DNA of 64,000 bases from Mesorhizobium sp. AR07 (GCF_024746815.1 NZ_CP080525.1:3900501-3964500); one strand, 5' to 3'. Positions 39,583 to 48,677 are shown, numbered from the stretch's first letter. Program-made: numbers and translations. Notes: generated by a model from the sequence alone, not told the origin.

Positions 39583-39590
39583 TCGGGTGG

Positions 39591-39908
39591 TCAGATCCCA
39601 TGCGCCATTGCGGTCACCGCGAGGGTATCCTCCCAGCCCTCACCGGTCGCGAGGATGCAGCTTCGGCCTTTCACGTCGGTTACCAGCATGGTCCATGTCC
39701 CACTTGCCGAAACATAGATCTCGACAATGGCAGCTTGCCCGACCACACCGTAGCCGACCTGCTTTTGGTGAAAGGCCTGCGCCAGGCCCGCGACAAGATC
39801 GCCGTGGCCGCCGCAGACGAATTGCGCCTGTGCGGATAGCGTCGACAGCGCAAGCGCGGCGCCGATCGCGGCTATCTTGATCCATCGAAACGAAAATTTG
39901 TGTGCCAT
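39591..39908 (-). CDS. Small secreted protein of unknown function
   Basis: 105 residues with a signal peptide (about 1-29, hydrophobic IAAIGAALALSTLSAQAQ, cleavage after AQA). The mature part is about 76 residues, with two cysteines (in FVCGGHG and GRSCILA) that could form a disulfide, and a beta-rich middle. No family recognised. It ends nine bases after the convergent GntR gene. Confidence 0.65.
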   Translation of the reverse strand: MAHKFSFRWIKIAAIGAALALSTLSAQAQFVCGGHGDLVAGLAQAFHQKQVGYGVVGQAAIVEIYVSASGTWTMLVTDVKGRSCILATGEGWEDTLAVTAMAHGI

Positions 39909-40137
39909 TTGGCACCTCCTTCGCCTTCACGTTCCGGCAAAGGGAGGCACATAGGCAGCCTCAATATGCCGGGGCGTTCCAGGCCGGGCCCGACGTCTTC
40001 ATCACGTCACTCCTTCTGGTTTCCGGTCTGTCGTCTGGGAATTTTATCGCATTCCCTGGATTCGATATGGTGAGGTCCCGATCCGAAAACAAGCACCATG
40101 TCCGCCCTCGCGGTGGGCTGCGAGGCGACGATCCGCG

Positions 40138-40533
40138 TCAGCCTTCCACAGGTTCGCGAAGCGCCGCCCATTTCAGCAGGGCGTCGAGAGCCGGGCATAA
40201 CGCTTGGCCCCAATCGGTCAGGCAGTACTCGACTTTCGGCGGCACTTGATGATGGACGATGCGGCGCACGATCCCGTCACCCTCCATCTGCCTCAGCTGC
40301 TGGATCAGCATCTTCTGCGAGATCGCCGGGATCGCACGTTCGAGATCAGAGAAGCGCAGCACCTTGCCGCCGAACAGGTGAAACAGGATCACCAGCTTCC
40401 AGCGGCCTTCGAGGATGCGCAGCACATTCTCGACGCCGCTCGCCGCGGACAATGGCGTCATTGCTTCAACCTTGCTTTCAGGCCTAACCTTACTTTCAGG
40501 TAGGTACCTTACCTTTTCGTCGGTTCTTGTCAT
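40138..40533 (-). CDS. HxlR family transcriptional regulator
   Basis: 131 residues from ATG 40533, or 107 from ATG 40461. The HxlR domain is clear: ILEGRWKLVILFHLFGGKVLRFSDLERAIPAISQKMLIQQLRQMEGDGIV. The first 24 residues contain a repeated ESKVRP/ESKVEA encoded by two 15-base direct repeats, and I suspect they are operator DNA with the true start at 40461. It is divergent from the NTF2-like/SDR pair and probably regulates it. Confidence 0.88.
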   Translation of the reverse strand: MTRTDEKVRYLPESKVRPESKVEAMTPLSAASGVENVLRILEGRWKLVILFHLFGGKVLRFSDLERAIPAISQKMLIQQLRQMEGDGIVRRIVHHQVPPKVEYCLTDWGQALCPALDALLKWAALREPVEG

Positions 40534-40616
40534 TTTTTCAGCCTATCTCATTTTAGGAGCCAGACAAGGGCCGCGGACTTCAAGTCGACGGCAGAAACTG
40601 GAATCGGAGACGAACC

Positions 40617-40946
40617 ATGACCGCAAAACTTCCGCAGCCGCTGACAGACTATTTTGCCGCCAAGAACAGGCACGACATCGACGCTATGCTCATCCCCTTC
40701 TCGTCGGATGCCACGGTCAAGGACGAAGGCGAAACCCATCGGGGTGTGGCCGCTATCCGCGGCTGGATGGAAGCAACGACACGCAAATATCGGGTGACAG
40801 TTGAAGTCGCCGACGCGGCCGTCAATGGCCATGCATGGCGGGTCGCCGGCATCGTGTCGGGCAATTTCCCCGGCAGCCCGGCGAGGCTTCATTACAACTT
40901 CACGCTGCATGACGACCGGATCGCAAGACTGGAGATCGGTGCATGA
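40617..40946 (+). CDS. NTF2-like (SnoaL) fold protein
   Basis: 109 residues: a first helix LTDYFAAKNRHDIDAMLIPFSSDATVKDEG and a beta sheet ending in LHYNFTLHDDRIARLEIG. It is the small SnoaL-like NTF2 fold, which serves many enzymes and binding proteins. The ATGA overlap with the SDR gene makes a two-gene operon. Substrate unknown. Confidence 0.8.
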   Translation: MTAKLPQPLTDYFAAKNRHDIDAMLIPFSSDATVKDEGETHRGVAAIRGWMEATTRKYRVTVEVADAAVNGHAWRVAGIVSGNFPGSPARLHYNFTLHDDRIARLEIGA

Positions 40947-41743
40947 CCATCCCTGGGAAATTCGCGGTCGACGATCAGGAATTTGCCGGCAAGCGCGTTC
41001 TGGTCACCGGCGGCACCAAGGGTGCCGGCGAAGCGATCGTGAACCGGCTTGCGACGGCGGGCGCGATGGTTGTCACCACGGCCCGCTCGGCGACCGAAGC
41101 ATCATCGCCGAAGCTGTTCGTGCAGGCTGACATCAGCACTCTGGCAGGCGCCGAAAAAGTGGCGGCAGCCACTATGGAAAGTCTCGGCGGCGTCGACATC
41201 ATCGTGCACAGCGTCGGCGGCTCGAAAAGCCCCGGTGGAGGGTTCGCTGCGCTGATCGACCGGCTCTGGCAGGATGAGCTGAGCCTCAACCTGCTGGCGG
41301 CGGTGCGGCTCGATCGCCTGCTGATTCCCAAGATGATCGAGCAAGGATCCGGCGCGATCGTCCACATATCGTCGATCCAGCGCCGCCTACCGCTGCACGA
41401 ATCCACCATCGCATATGCGGCGGCGAAGGCGGCACTTTCAACCTACAGCAAGGCGCTGTCCAAGGAGCTCGGCCCGAAAGGCATCCGCGTCAACACCGTG
41501 GCACCGGGCTGGATCCACACCACCGCATCGAAAGCGATGGTGGAGCGACTGGCTGCTCATTCCGGCTCTGATGAGGAAACCGCCCGCCAGGGCATCATGG
41601 ATGCGCTCGGCGGCATCCCGATCGGCCGGCCGGCATGGCCGCAAGAGGTAGCGGAACTGGTGGCGTTCCTTGTTTCGGACCGTGCGGCGTCGATCCACGG
41701 CGCCGAATACGTCATCGACGGTGGCACGATACCGACGGTATGA
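40943..41743 (+). CDS. Short-chain dehydrogenase/reductase
   Basis: 266 residues. The cofactor motif TGGTKGAGEA is at about 22-31, the NNAG-equivalent is HSVGGS, and the catalytic Ser and YxxxK (AYAAAKAAL) are present. It ends with GAEYVIDGGTIPTV, as usual in SDRs. NADP(H)- or NAD(H)-dependent oxidation of an unknown alcohol; probably under HxlR control with its partner. Confidence 0.9.
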   Translation: MTIPGKFAVDDQEFAGKRVLVTGGTKGAGEAIVNRLATAGAMVVTTARSATEASSPKLFVQADISTLAGAEKVAAATMESLGGVDIIVHSVGGSKSPGGGFAALIDRLWQDELSLNLLAAVRLDRLLIPKMIEQGSGAIVHISSIQRRLPLHESTIAYAAAKAALSTYSKALSKELGPKGIRVNTVAPGWIHTTASKAMVERLAAHSGSDEETARQGIMDALGGIPIGRPAWPQEVAELVAFLVSDRAASIHGAEYVIDGGTIPTV

Positions 41744-41756
41744 TAGCGCGCAAAAA

Positions 41757-41781
41757 AAGGGCGCGACAAAGCCGCGCCCTT
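41757..41781. terminator. Bidirectional terminator between the SDR gene and mmsA
   Basis: Stem AAGGGCGCG / CGCGCCCTT, 7-base loop; A-run before it on the plus strand gives a T-run on the minus strand. Suits the minus-strand mmsA side best. Confidence 0.7.
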
Positions 41782-41802
41782 AACTCGGTGAAATGACAAA
41801 TC

Positions 41803-41859
41803 TCAGTTCAGCGTCGGGATGACGAACCCGGCGCCGTCCTTGATGCCTGCCCGCGCGCC
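41803..41859 (-). pseudogene. Detached 3' tail of a second mmsA copy
   Basis: On the minus strand the codons read GIKDGAGFVIPTLN followed by TGA, against GIKDGAEFVIPTMN at the end of intact mmsA 99 bases away. About 45 of 55 bases match. Sequence upstream of the tail does not resemble mmsA, so only the last ~18 codons remain. It is best explained as what is left after recombination or deletion between two mmsA copies. Confidence 0.8.
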
Positions 41860-41901
41860 CGCAGCCGAAGGCGAGGACGCGCAAACAGGAAATCGTCGCC
41901 C

Positions 41902-43398
41902 TCAGTTCATCGTCGGAATGACGAACTCAGCACCGTCCTTGATGCCGGACGGCCAGCGCGACGTGACCGTCTTGGTCTTGGTGTAGAAGCGGAACGCGTC
42001 CGGGCCGTGCTGGTTGAGGTCGCCGAAGGATGACGCCTTCCAGCCGCCGAACGTGTAATAGGCGATCGGCACCGGGATCGGCACGTTGACGCCGACCATG
42101 CCGACCTGGACGCGCGAGGCGAAGTCGCGCGCGGCATCGCCGTCACGGGTGAAGATGGCGACGCCATTGCCCATCTCGTGGTCGTTGGCGAGCTTGATCG
42201 CGCTCTCATAAGTCGGCGCGCGCACCACCGAGAGCACCGGCCCAAAGATCTCTTCCTTGTAGATGCGCATGTCTGATGTCACGTTGTCGAACAGGCAGCC
42301 GCCCATATAGTAGCCGTCCTCATAGCCCTGCATGGAGAAGCCACGGCCGTCGACGACCAGCTTGGCGCCTTCCTTGACGCCGGTGTCGACGTAACCCTTG
42401 ACCCGTTCAAGCGCCTGCGCCGTCACCAGCGGGCCGAAATCGGCGGAAGAATCCGTCGAAGGCCCGACCTTCAGGCTTTCGACACGCGGAACCAGCTTTT
42501 CCATCAGCCGGTTGGCGGTGTCCTCGCCGACCGGAACGGCAACCGAAATCGCCATGCAGCGCTCGCCGGCCGAGCCGTAGCCGGCGCCGATCAGCGCGTC
42601 GACGGTCTGGTCCATGTCGGCGTCCGGCATGATGATCATGTGGTTCTTGGCGCCGCCGAAGCACTGCACGCGCTTGCCGGCGGCGGTGCCGCGCGAATAG
42701 ATGTAGTGGGCGATCGGCGTCGAGCCGACAAAGCCGATCGCCTTGATGTCGGGATCGTCGAGGATGGCGTCGACGACGCCCTTGTCGCCATTGACGACGT
42801 TGAGGATGCCCGCCGGCAGGCCGGCTTCGATGAACAGTTCGGCGATGCGCATCGGCACGCCCGGGTCACGCTCCGACGGCTTCAGGATGAAGGCATTGCC
42901 GCAGGCGATGGCAGGCGCGATCTTCCACAGCGGGATCATCGCCGGAAAATTGAACGGCGTGATGCCGGCGACGACGCCGAGCGGCTGGCGCATCGAATAG
43001 ACGTCGATGCCGGGACCGGCGCCGTCGGTGAATTCGCCCTTCATCATATGCGGCGCACCGATGCAGACCTCGACCACTTCGAGGCCGCGCTGAATGTCGC
43101 CCTTGGCGTCGGCGATCGTCTTGCCATGCTCGCGGGCCAGGATATCGGCCAGCTCGTCATAGTCGCGGGCGACCAGTTCGAGGAATTTCATCAGCACGCG
43201 CACGCGGCGCTGCGGGTTGGTCGCCGCCCATTTGGGCTGCGCCGCCTTGGCATTCTCGACAGCCGCGCGCAGTTCAGCCGGCGAAGCCAGCGCCACCGTG
43301 CCGCGCACGGAGCCGTCCATCGGCTGCATGACATCCTGCTTGCGGCCGCTGGTCCCGACGACATGCTTGCCGCCGATGAAATGACCGTAGTCGATCAT
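41902..43398 (-). CDS. mmsA: Methylmalonate-semialdehyde dehydrogenase (CoA-acylating)
   Basis: 498 residues from ATG 43398 (GGGGAGAG 6 bases upstream). Aldehyde dehydrogenase fold with the MMSDH features GITPFNFPAMIPLW, LGGAKNH-type FGGAKNHMIIMPDAD and the catalytic Cys281 in GERCMAIS. It converts methylmalonate semialdehyde (valine pathway) or malonate semialdehyde (inositol, beta-alanine) with NAD and CoA to propionyl- or acetyl-CoA. It is divergent from a LysR gene, across a gap holding a large inverted repeat. Confidence 0.95.
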   Translation of the reverse strand: MIDYGHFIGGKHVVGTSGRKQDVMQPMDGSVRGTVALASPAELRAAVENAKAAQPKWAATNPQRRVRVLMKFLELVARDYDELADILAREHGKTIADAKGDIQRGLEVVEVCIGAPHMMKGEFTDGAGPGIDVYSMRQPLGVVAGITPFNFPAMIPLWKIAPAIACGNAFILKPSERDPGVPMRIAELFIEAGLPAGILNVVNGDKGVVDAILDDPDIKAIGFVGSTPIAHYIYSRGTAAGKRVQCFGGAKNHMIIMPDADMDQTVDALIGAGYGSAGERCMAISVAVPVGEDTANRLMEKLVPRVESLKVGPSTDSSADFGPLVTAQALERVKGYVDTGVKEGAKLVVDGRGFSMQGYEDGYYMGGCLFDNVTSDMRIYKEEIFGPVLSVVRAPTYESAIKLANDHEMGNGVAIFTRDGDAARDFASRVQVGMVGVNVPIPVPIAYYTFGGWKASSFGDLNQHGPDAFRFYTKTKTVTSRWPSGIKDGAEFVIPTMN

Positions 43399-43581
43399 GA
43401 TTTCTCTCCCCTTGTTTGTGATGCCGCATTGTCCGCCTTTGGCCGGCCGATGGCAACGCGAGTGAGAACGCAACCGTTGTGCGGAAAATAGATAGCGGTT
43501 GACGGCGGAGCATCAATTCCCGCAAATGACCAGGTGTTTTGGTTTGCTACCTCAAGGACGACAGATTGAGTTCCTTCGCAC

Positions 43582-43734
43582 CCCCCTCTGTCCTGCCGGA
43601 CATCTCCCCCTCTAGGGGGGAGATTGCGCGGTCATCTCCGCTTTCGCCAATTGTCGAGGCCGTTAGGGGAGAGCCGTCAGCACAACAGCCGATCTCCCCC
43701 CTAGAGGGGGAGATGTCCGGCAGGACAGAGGGGG
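43582..43734. repeat. 43-bp perfect inverted repeats around a 67-bp core
   Basis: Arms at 43582-43624 and 43692-43734 are exact reverse complements over 43 bases, containing TGTCCTGCCGGACATCTCCC and CCCTCTAGGGGGGAG. The core has no reading frame of note. A single arm recurs at 60532-60579. It has the look of a small non-autonomous element or a head-to-head pair of REP units. Confidence 0.85.
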
Positions 43735-43764
43735 GCGCGAAGAAACGCGACCTTGACCACCACC

Positions 43765-44661
43765 ATGCGGACCATTCCCATGAACTGGGATGACGTCCGC
43801 ATCTTCCTGGCCGTGGCGCGCGCCGGACAGATCCTGGGCGCCGCCAAACGGCTGGAGCTCAACCACGCCACCGTCTCGCGCCGCATCGCCGCACTCGAGG
43901 ATGCGTTGCGGACAAAGCTGTTTCGCCGGCTGACCACCGGCAGCGAGCTGACGCCTGCCGGCGAGCGCTTTCTCGACATCGCCGAGCGCATGGAGGGCGA
44001 CATGATCGCCGCGCGTTCGACCGTCGCCGGCGAGGGCGACGACGTCTCCGGCACGGTGCGCATCGGCGCGCCCGACGGTTTTGGCGTCGCCTTCCTGGCC
44101 AAGCGTCTCGGCGAATTGACCGCGCTGCACCGCGAGCTGACCATTCAGCTGGTGCCGGTGCCGCGCTCCTTCTCGTTGTCCCGCCGCGAGGCGGACATCG
44201 CCATCACTGTCGAGCGGCCGACCGAAGGCCGGCTGGTGGCAGGAAAGCTGGTCGACTACACGCTCGGCCTGTTTGCCTCGCGCGCCTATGCGCAAGCGCA
44301 TGGCTTGCCCCAGACCGCAGCCGAACTCGGCCAGCACACCCTCATCGGCTACGTGCCGGACCTGATTGTCAGCCCCTCTCTCGACTACGCCGCCGAATTC
44401 AGCCCGGACTGGCGAACCAGCTTCGCCATCTCCTCGGCGCTCGGCCAGGCCGAAGCGGTGCGGTCGGGCGCCGGCATCGGCATCCTGCACATCTTCGTCG
44501 CCCGTTCGATGCCGGAACTGGTGTCGGTCGATGTGGTCGCGCCCATCCGCCGTGCCTACTGGCTGGTCTATCACGAATCGGTCCGGCCACTGCGCCGCGT
44601 CCAGATCGTCGCCAGCTTCATCACCAAGGCGGTGGAACGGGAAAAAGGTCTCTTCCTGTAG
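43765..44661 (+). CDS. LysR family transcriptional regulator
   Basis: 298 residues from ATG 43765; ATG 43780 (MNWDDVRIF) is equally plausible. HTH domain: FLAVARAGQILGAAKRLELNHATVSRRIAALEDAL, then FRRLTTGSELTPAGE. Divergent from mmsA and probably its regulator. The leader directly follows the inverted repeat, which therefore lies between the regulator and any operator near mmsA. Confidence 0.9.
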   Translation: MRTIPMNWDDVRIFLAVARAGQILGAAKRLELNHATVSRRIAALEDALRTKLFRRLTTGSELTPAGERFLDIAERMEGDMIAARSTVAGEGDDVSGTVRIGAPDGFGVAFLAKRLGELTALHRELTIQLVPVPRSFSLSRREADIAITVERPTEGRLVAGKLVDYTLGLFASRAYAQAHGLPQTAAELGQHTLIGYVPDLIVSPSLDYAAEFSPDWRTSFAISSALGQAEAVRSGAGIGILHIFVARSMPELVSVDVVAPIRRAYWLVYHESVRPLRRVQIVASFITKAVEREKGLFL

Positions 44662-44819
44662 ATGCGCTGTCAGGGCCTATGACGATAACACGGCCGGAAC
44701 CGCGCACGCCGCCCTTTCCTTGCCACAAGACCGGCCAGTGTGGCATCAGGTGTGCGGTCGCCGGTCACGGGGTGGGTCGCCGGGTGGGGAAATCTTTCAG
44801 AAAGCTGGCGCGGATAGAC

Positions 44820-45263
44820 ATGCGAGCCGTTCTTGCCATCCTGCCGCTGCTTTGCGTTTCGGCTTGCGCCAATCCGTGGACCAAGGTGCCGGAGGCCGAA
44901 CTGCCCAAGCCGATCCGCTATGCCATGGCCCGCCCTTCGCCTTTCGTCATCGGCAATTATTGCGGCCCCGGCACCCGCACCGGCGATCTGTCGGCCCGGC
45001 CGGTCGACCGCCTCGATGCGGTCTGTCAGACGCATGACGCCTGCTACATCGCCCGTCACAACCATTGCGACTGCGACGGCGCGCTCGTCGCCTCGGCCAA
45101 GGTGATCCGCGACGACAAGACAGCACCGCGCAAGATGCGTGGCGAGGCGGAACTGCTGATCGCCACCTTCGCCATTCCCATCTGCAAGGTGTTCCCGCAA
45201 GGTTTCATGCCGCCGCGCGACCCGGCACAATTGCGCGCCCTGAAGGCCGGAGCGACCGGGTGA
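44820..45263 (+). CDS. Phospholipase A2-like lipoprotein
   Basis: 147 residues from ATG 44820. A lipobox VSAC gives lipidation at Cys16. The PLA2 core follows: NYCGPGTRTG calcium-loop region (47-56) and the active-site helix VDRLDAVCQTHDACY with His72-Asp73. Other cysteines (C83, C85) could form disulfides. The protein should be anchored in the envelope and release fatty acids from phospholipid sn-2, or have lost activity; the motif is intact. Its stop overlaps the GTG of the PLD gene (GTGA). Confidence 0.85.
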   Translation: MRAVLAILPLLCVSACANPWTKVPEAELPKPIRYAMARPSPFVIGNYCGPGTRTGDLSARPVDRLDAVCQTHDACYIARHNHCDCDGALVASAKVIRDDKTAPRKMRGEAELLIATFAIPICKVFPQGFMPPRDPAQLRALKAGATG

Positions 45264-47416
45264 ACGGCCGGGTATTCCTTGCGCTGGTCCTGTTCGGGCT
45301 GGCGCTTGGCGGCTGCGCCGGTCCGTCCGGCCGCGGATCCTGCGATTTCCTGCCCGACGAGAGTGCCTGCGCTCGCCCTTCGCTGTCAGCCGAAGCGCCG
45401 GGACCGAAGATCGCAGCCGCGCGGTTTTTCGGCGATGCCGCGGCAAGCGACTACGAAAAGCGGTTCCTGGCGCTGCTCGCCCATCACGAGCTCGGCGCCA
45501 TGGATCGCGACAACGGCACCGGCCCTTTCGGTCGTGATCGCCATGAGATCCGCAACAGCGATTTCCAGGCGACCTACCGGACGCTGCAACAGCTGGCCGG
45601 TCCGGTTGCCGAAACGCTGCCGCCACCCGCCGGCGACGGCAGCGGCGACGGCCATTTCGATCGCCGCTGGCGGGTATCACGGCAGACGCTCTACATCGAT
45701 GCGGCAGCCCGGCCTTCGGCGCCCAAGATTTTCGACTTTTCCGGCCTGCAGGCGCGCAGCGTCGAGATCGTGCTGCGCCAGGCGGGTGATCAGCCGGCCG
45801 ATATCGAGGGCACATGCGACGGCGCGCTGGCGATCCATGGCGGCGCCGGTTCACGCACAGTCGCCACGGGCACGGCATTCCGCATTCGCCTGTCGGGTGA
45901 AGACGACACGGTCAGCCTGTTCCCGAGTGACAGCCTCAACCGCTGCGCTGTAAAAATCCGCTCCAGCCTTGCCCCGGCCGGCGCACCGCTCACCATACGG
46001 CGCGAAGAGGTCGCCGACCCGGCGCTCGCGGCCTTCGACAGCCTCTACCAGCGCTGTCCGACGCCCGGCGCCACCGGCCTCGACCGCTTGAGCCGCGTCT
46101 TCTACGCCAGCCGCTGGTTGTCGCAGACCTGCGCCTTGCCGATCGGACAACCGCGCCTGCTGCGCAAGTCGCGCGACGGCTTCAACGCCAAGGTCGAGGC
46201 GCTGATGGGCGCGCCGCTGCCCGACAGCGCCATCGGCAAGGGCGACCCGGACCTGCCTCTCGACTTCTCGAGGGCACCGAGGTTGAGGCTGATCTATCTG
46301 TCGTCGCTCGAATTCAAGGCGGACTTTTCCGGCCGCATCATCGAACGCCTGATTCGCCACCATGCGGCGCTGGGCACCAAGGTGCGCATCATGGTCACCG
46401 ACGTGCTGGAACGCGACAAGGACGACGCGCTGCTGCACCGGCTGGCGGCCGAATTCCCCAATGTCCAGCTGCAGGAATACCGCTGGCGGGCGGACCAGGG
46501 CGCGCCGATCGACGAGCAGATTTCACAGCTGCACAAGACCCACCACATCAAGATGCTGGCGACGCTGGCTGAAGACCCTGGGCGCTCGCGCGTCATCATC
46601 GGCGGCCGCAACATCCATGACGGCTTCCTGTTCCACCAGCCGATCGACCTGTCGCGTTATCCGGACCTGCAGCAATACGGCAGGACCGACGGGTTTTCGC
46701 TGAACTACTATTCGAACTGGAGCGATTTTGACATCGAGTTAGCCGACCGGGCCACGGTCGAGACGCTCGCCGCGCATCTTTCGACAGTGTGGCTGCGCGA
46801 CGCCGACACCAATTTGGCGCGGCCATTCTCCATCCCGGTCCGCTCCGACGGCCGCCGCCCATCAGCCACGGCGCGGCACTTCATTTCCGTACCCTACGAG
46901 GATGGCCATGCGCTGGAGAACTATTTCGTCGAGCTGGTCGACGCCGCCCAGCACCATATCCAGATCGTCAACCCCTACCTCAACCTGACGCCGAAGCTCG
47001 CCCAAGCCTTCGACCGGGCGCTCGCCCGCGGCATCAGGATCGACATTGTCGGCCGCATCGATCTCAAGGGCGATATGGGCGGCAGGTTCCTCACCGCGCT
47101 CAACAAGCTGTTCGTCGAGAAATACGGCGACCGCATCAACATTCGCGAGTTCAAGGCGCCGGATGTCGTGCTGCACTCCAAGATCATGATGATCGATGAC
47201 AGGCTGGTGGCCATCTCGTCGGTCAATCTCAACAACCGCAGCTTCTTCCACGACTCGGAGAACGGCATGATGGTGCTCGACCCGGCCTTCTACACCAGGA
47301 TGAAGCCGGTCTATGACGACTATCTCGCCCACTCCAATCCGGTCGCCACCAACGTGACGATCGGGTTGGCCTATCGGCTGCTGTTCGACGAGGACTGGGT
47401 CAGGCAGGCGTTCTGA
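45260..47416 (+). CDS. Phospholipase D-like lipoprotein
   Basis: 718 residues from GTG 45260. Lipobox LGGC gives Cys19. About 370 residues without recognised domain precede two PLD half-sites: HxK at 429-431 (THHIKMLATLAED, followed by GGRNIHDGF) and HxK at 639-641 (VLHSKIMMIDDRLVAISSVNLNNRSF). Both halves keep His, Lys and the downstream Asn/Ser. This is the pattern of phospholipases D, cardiolipin synthases and transphosphatidylases. Translational coupling to the PLA2-like gene suggests they act on the same lipids in the envelope. Confidence 0.9.
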   Translation: MNGRVFLALVLFGLALGGCAGPSGRGSCDFLPDESACARPSLSAEAPGPKIAAARFFGDAAASDYEKRFLALLAHHELGAMDRDNGTGPFGRDRHEIRNSDFQATYRTLQQLAGPVAETLPPPAGDGSGDGHFDRRWRVSRQTLYIDAAARPSAPKIFDFSGLQARSVEIVLRQAGDQPADIEGTCDGALAIHGGAGSRTVATGTAFRIRLSGEDDTVSLFPSDSLNRCAVKIRSSLAPAGAPLTIRREEVADPALAAFDSLYQRCPTPGATGLDRLSRVFYASRWLSQTCALPIGQPRLLRKSRDGFNAKVEALMGAPLPDSAIGKGDPDLPLDFSRAPRLRLIYLSSLEFKADFSGRIIERLIRHHAALGTKVRIMVTDVLERDKDDALLHRLAAEFPNVQLQEYRWRADQGAPIDEQISQLHKTHHIKMLATLAEDPGRSRVIIGGRNIHDGFLFHQPIDLSRYPDLQQYGRTDGFSLNYYSNWSDFDIELADRATVETLAAHLSTVWLRDADTNLARPFSIPVRSDGRRPSATARHFISVPYEDGHALENYFVELVDAAQHHIQIVNPYLNLTPKLAQAFDRALARGIRIDIVGRIDLKGDMGGRFLTALNKLFVEKYGDRINIREFKAPDVVLHSKIMMIDDRLVAISSVNLNNRSFFHDSENGMMVLDPAFYTRMKPVYDDYLAHSNPVATNVTIGLAYRLLFDEDWVRQAF

Positions 47417-47420
47417 TCCC

Positions 47421-48677
47421 CTATCGCAGATAGCGCTCCTGCGCGAGGTCGCGGACATCGATGTCCGGCACCCGGCTGGAGATGATGTCGGCCAAGACCC
47501 TGGCCGAGCCGCAGGCCATGGTCCAGCCAAGCGTGCCGTGTCCGGTGTTGAGATAGAGATTGGAGAGCTCGGTACGGCCGATCAGCGGCGGACCATCCGG
47601 CGTCATCGGCCGCAGCCCACACCAGAACGTTGCGTCCCGCATGGCACCGGCGCCCGGAAAGAGATCGCCGACAGAGTGCTCCAGCGTGCGGCGGCGCGAT
47701 TCGTGCAGCCTGAGGTCGAAGCCGGAAATCTCGGCCGTGCCGCCGACGCGGATGCGGTTCCCGAGCCGGGTGATCGCCACCTTGTAGGTCTCGTCCATCA
47801 CCGTCGACACTGGTGCCGCGGCCGCATCCTGGATCGGCACGGTGATCGAATAACCCTTGACCGGATAGACGGGGATCGGCCGCTTCACCCGGCGCATGAA
47901 CGCCGCCGAGTAGCTGCCCAGCGCCATGACATAGGCGTCGGCGGCCTTCCAGCCCTTGCTGGTGCTGAGATTGGCGATGCGGTTGCGGCTGCGGATGACG
48001 CGCCATATCGTCACGTCGTATTCGAATTTCACGCCGCGGGCCACGCACAGCTCTGCCATCCTGTCGGTGAACATCTTGCAGTCGCCGGTCTCGTCGCGCG
48101 GCAGCCTGAGGCCGCCGACGAACTTTTCGCGCACTCCGGCCAGGCCCGGCTCTGCGGCGATGCAGCCGTCCTGGTCGAGGATCTCGTAGGGCACGCCATA
48201 TGTCTTCAGCACCTCGACATCGCCACCGGTACCGTCGAGCTGCTTTTGCGTGCGGAACAACTGGAGCGTGCCCTGGGTACGCTCGTCATAGGCGATGCCG
48301 GTCGCCTCGCGCAGCGCCTTCAGCGTGTCGCGGCTGTATTCGGCCAGCGGCACCATGCGCGCCTTGTTGATCGCATAGCGCTCGGCCGTGCAATTGCGCA
48401 GCATCTTGATCAGCCATGTCCACATATGCGGGTCGAAGGCGGGCCGCACGACCAGCGGGCCATGCTTCATCAGCAGCCATTTGATCGCCTTCAGCGGAAT
48501 GCCGGGGCCGGCCCAGGGCGAGGCATAGCCGGGCGAGATCTCGCCGGCATTGGCGAAGCTTGTTTCCAGCGCCGGGCCTTTCTGGCGGTCGATCACCGTC
48601 ACCTCGTGGCCGGCCTCGGCGAGATAATACGCCGTGGTCACCCCGATGACACCACCGCCCAGCACCATGATTTTCAT
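47421..48677 (-). CDS. dadA: D-amino acid dehydrogenase
   Basis: 418 residues with the FAD motif LGGGVIGVTTAYYLAEAGHEV at the start, and the DadA-typical NAGEISPGYASPWAGPGIP and GHGTLGWTMACGSARVLAD. The family oxidises D-alanine and other D-amino acids to keto acids, passing electrons to the membrane quinone pool. alr lies 1.4 kb upstream on the same strand, in line with the dadAX partnership. The convergent PLD gene ends five bases away. Confidence 0.93.
   Translation of the reverse strand: MKIMVLGGGVIGVTTAYYLAEAGHEVTVIDRQKGPALETSFANAGEISPGYASPWAGPGIPLKAIKWLLMKHGPLVVRPAFDPHMWTWLIKMLRNCTAERYAINKARMVPLAEYSRDTLKALREATGIAYDERTQGTLQLFRTQKQLDGTGGDVEVLKTYGVPYEILDQDGCIAAEPGLAGVREKFVGGLRLPRDETGDCKMFTDRMAELCVARGVKFEYDVTIWRVIRSRNRIANLSTSKGWKAADAYVMALGSYSAAFMRRVKRPIPVYPVKGYSITVPIQDAAAAPVSTVMDETYKVAITRLGNRIRVGGTAEISGFDLRLHESRRRTLEHSVGDLFPGAGAMRDATFWCGLRPMTPDGPPLIGRTELSNLYLNTGHGTLGWTMACGSARVLADIISSRVPDIDVRDLAQERYLR

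Noticed and set aside
43582..43734. An insertion sequence
   Set aside because: The inverted repeats enclose only 67 bases with no transposase, and I see no target duplication.
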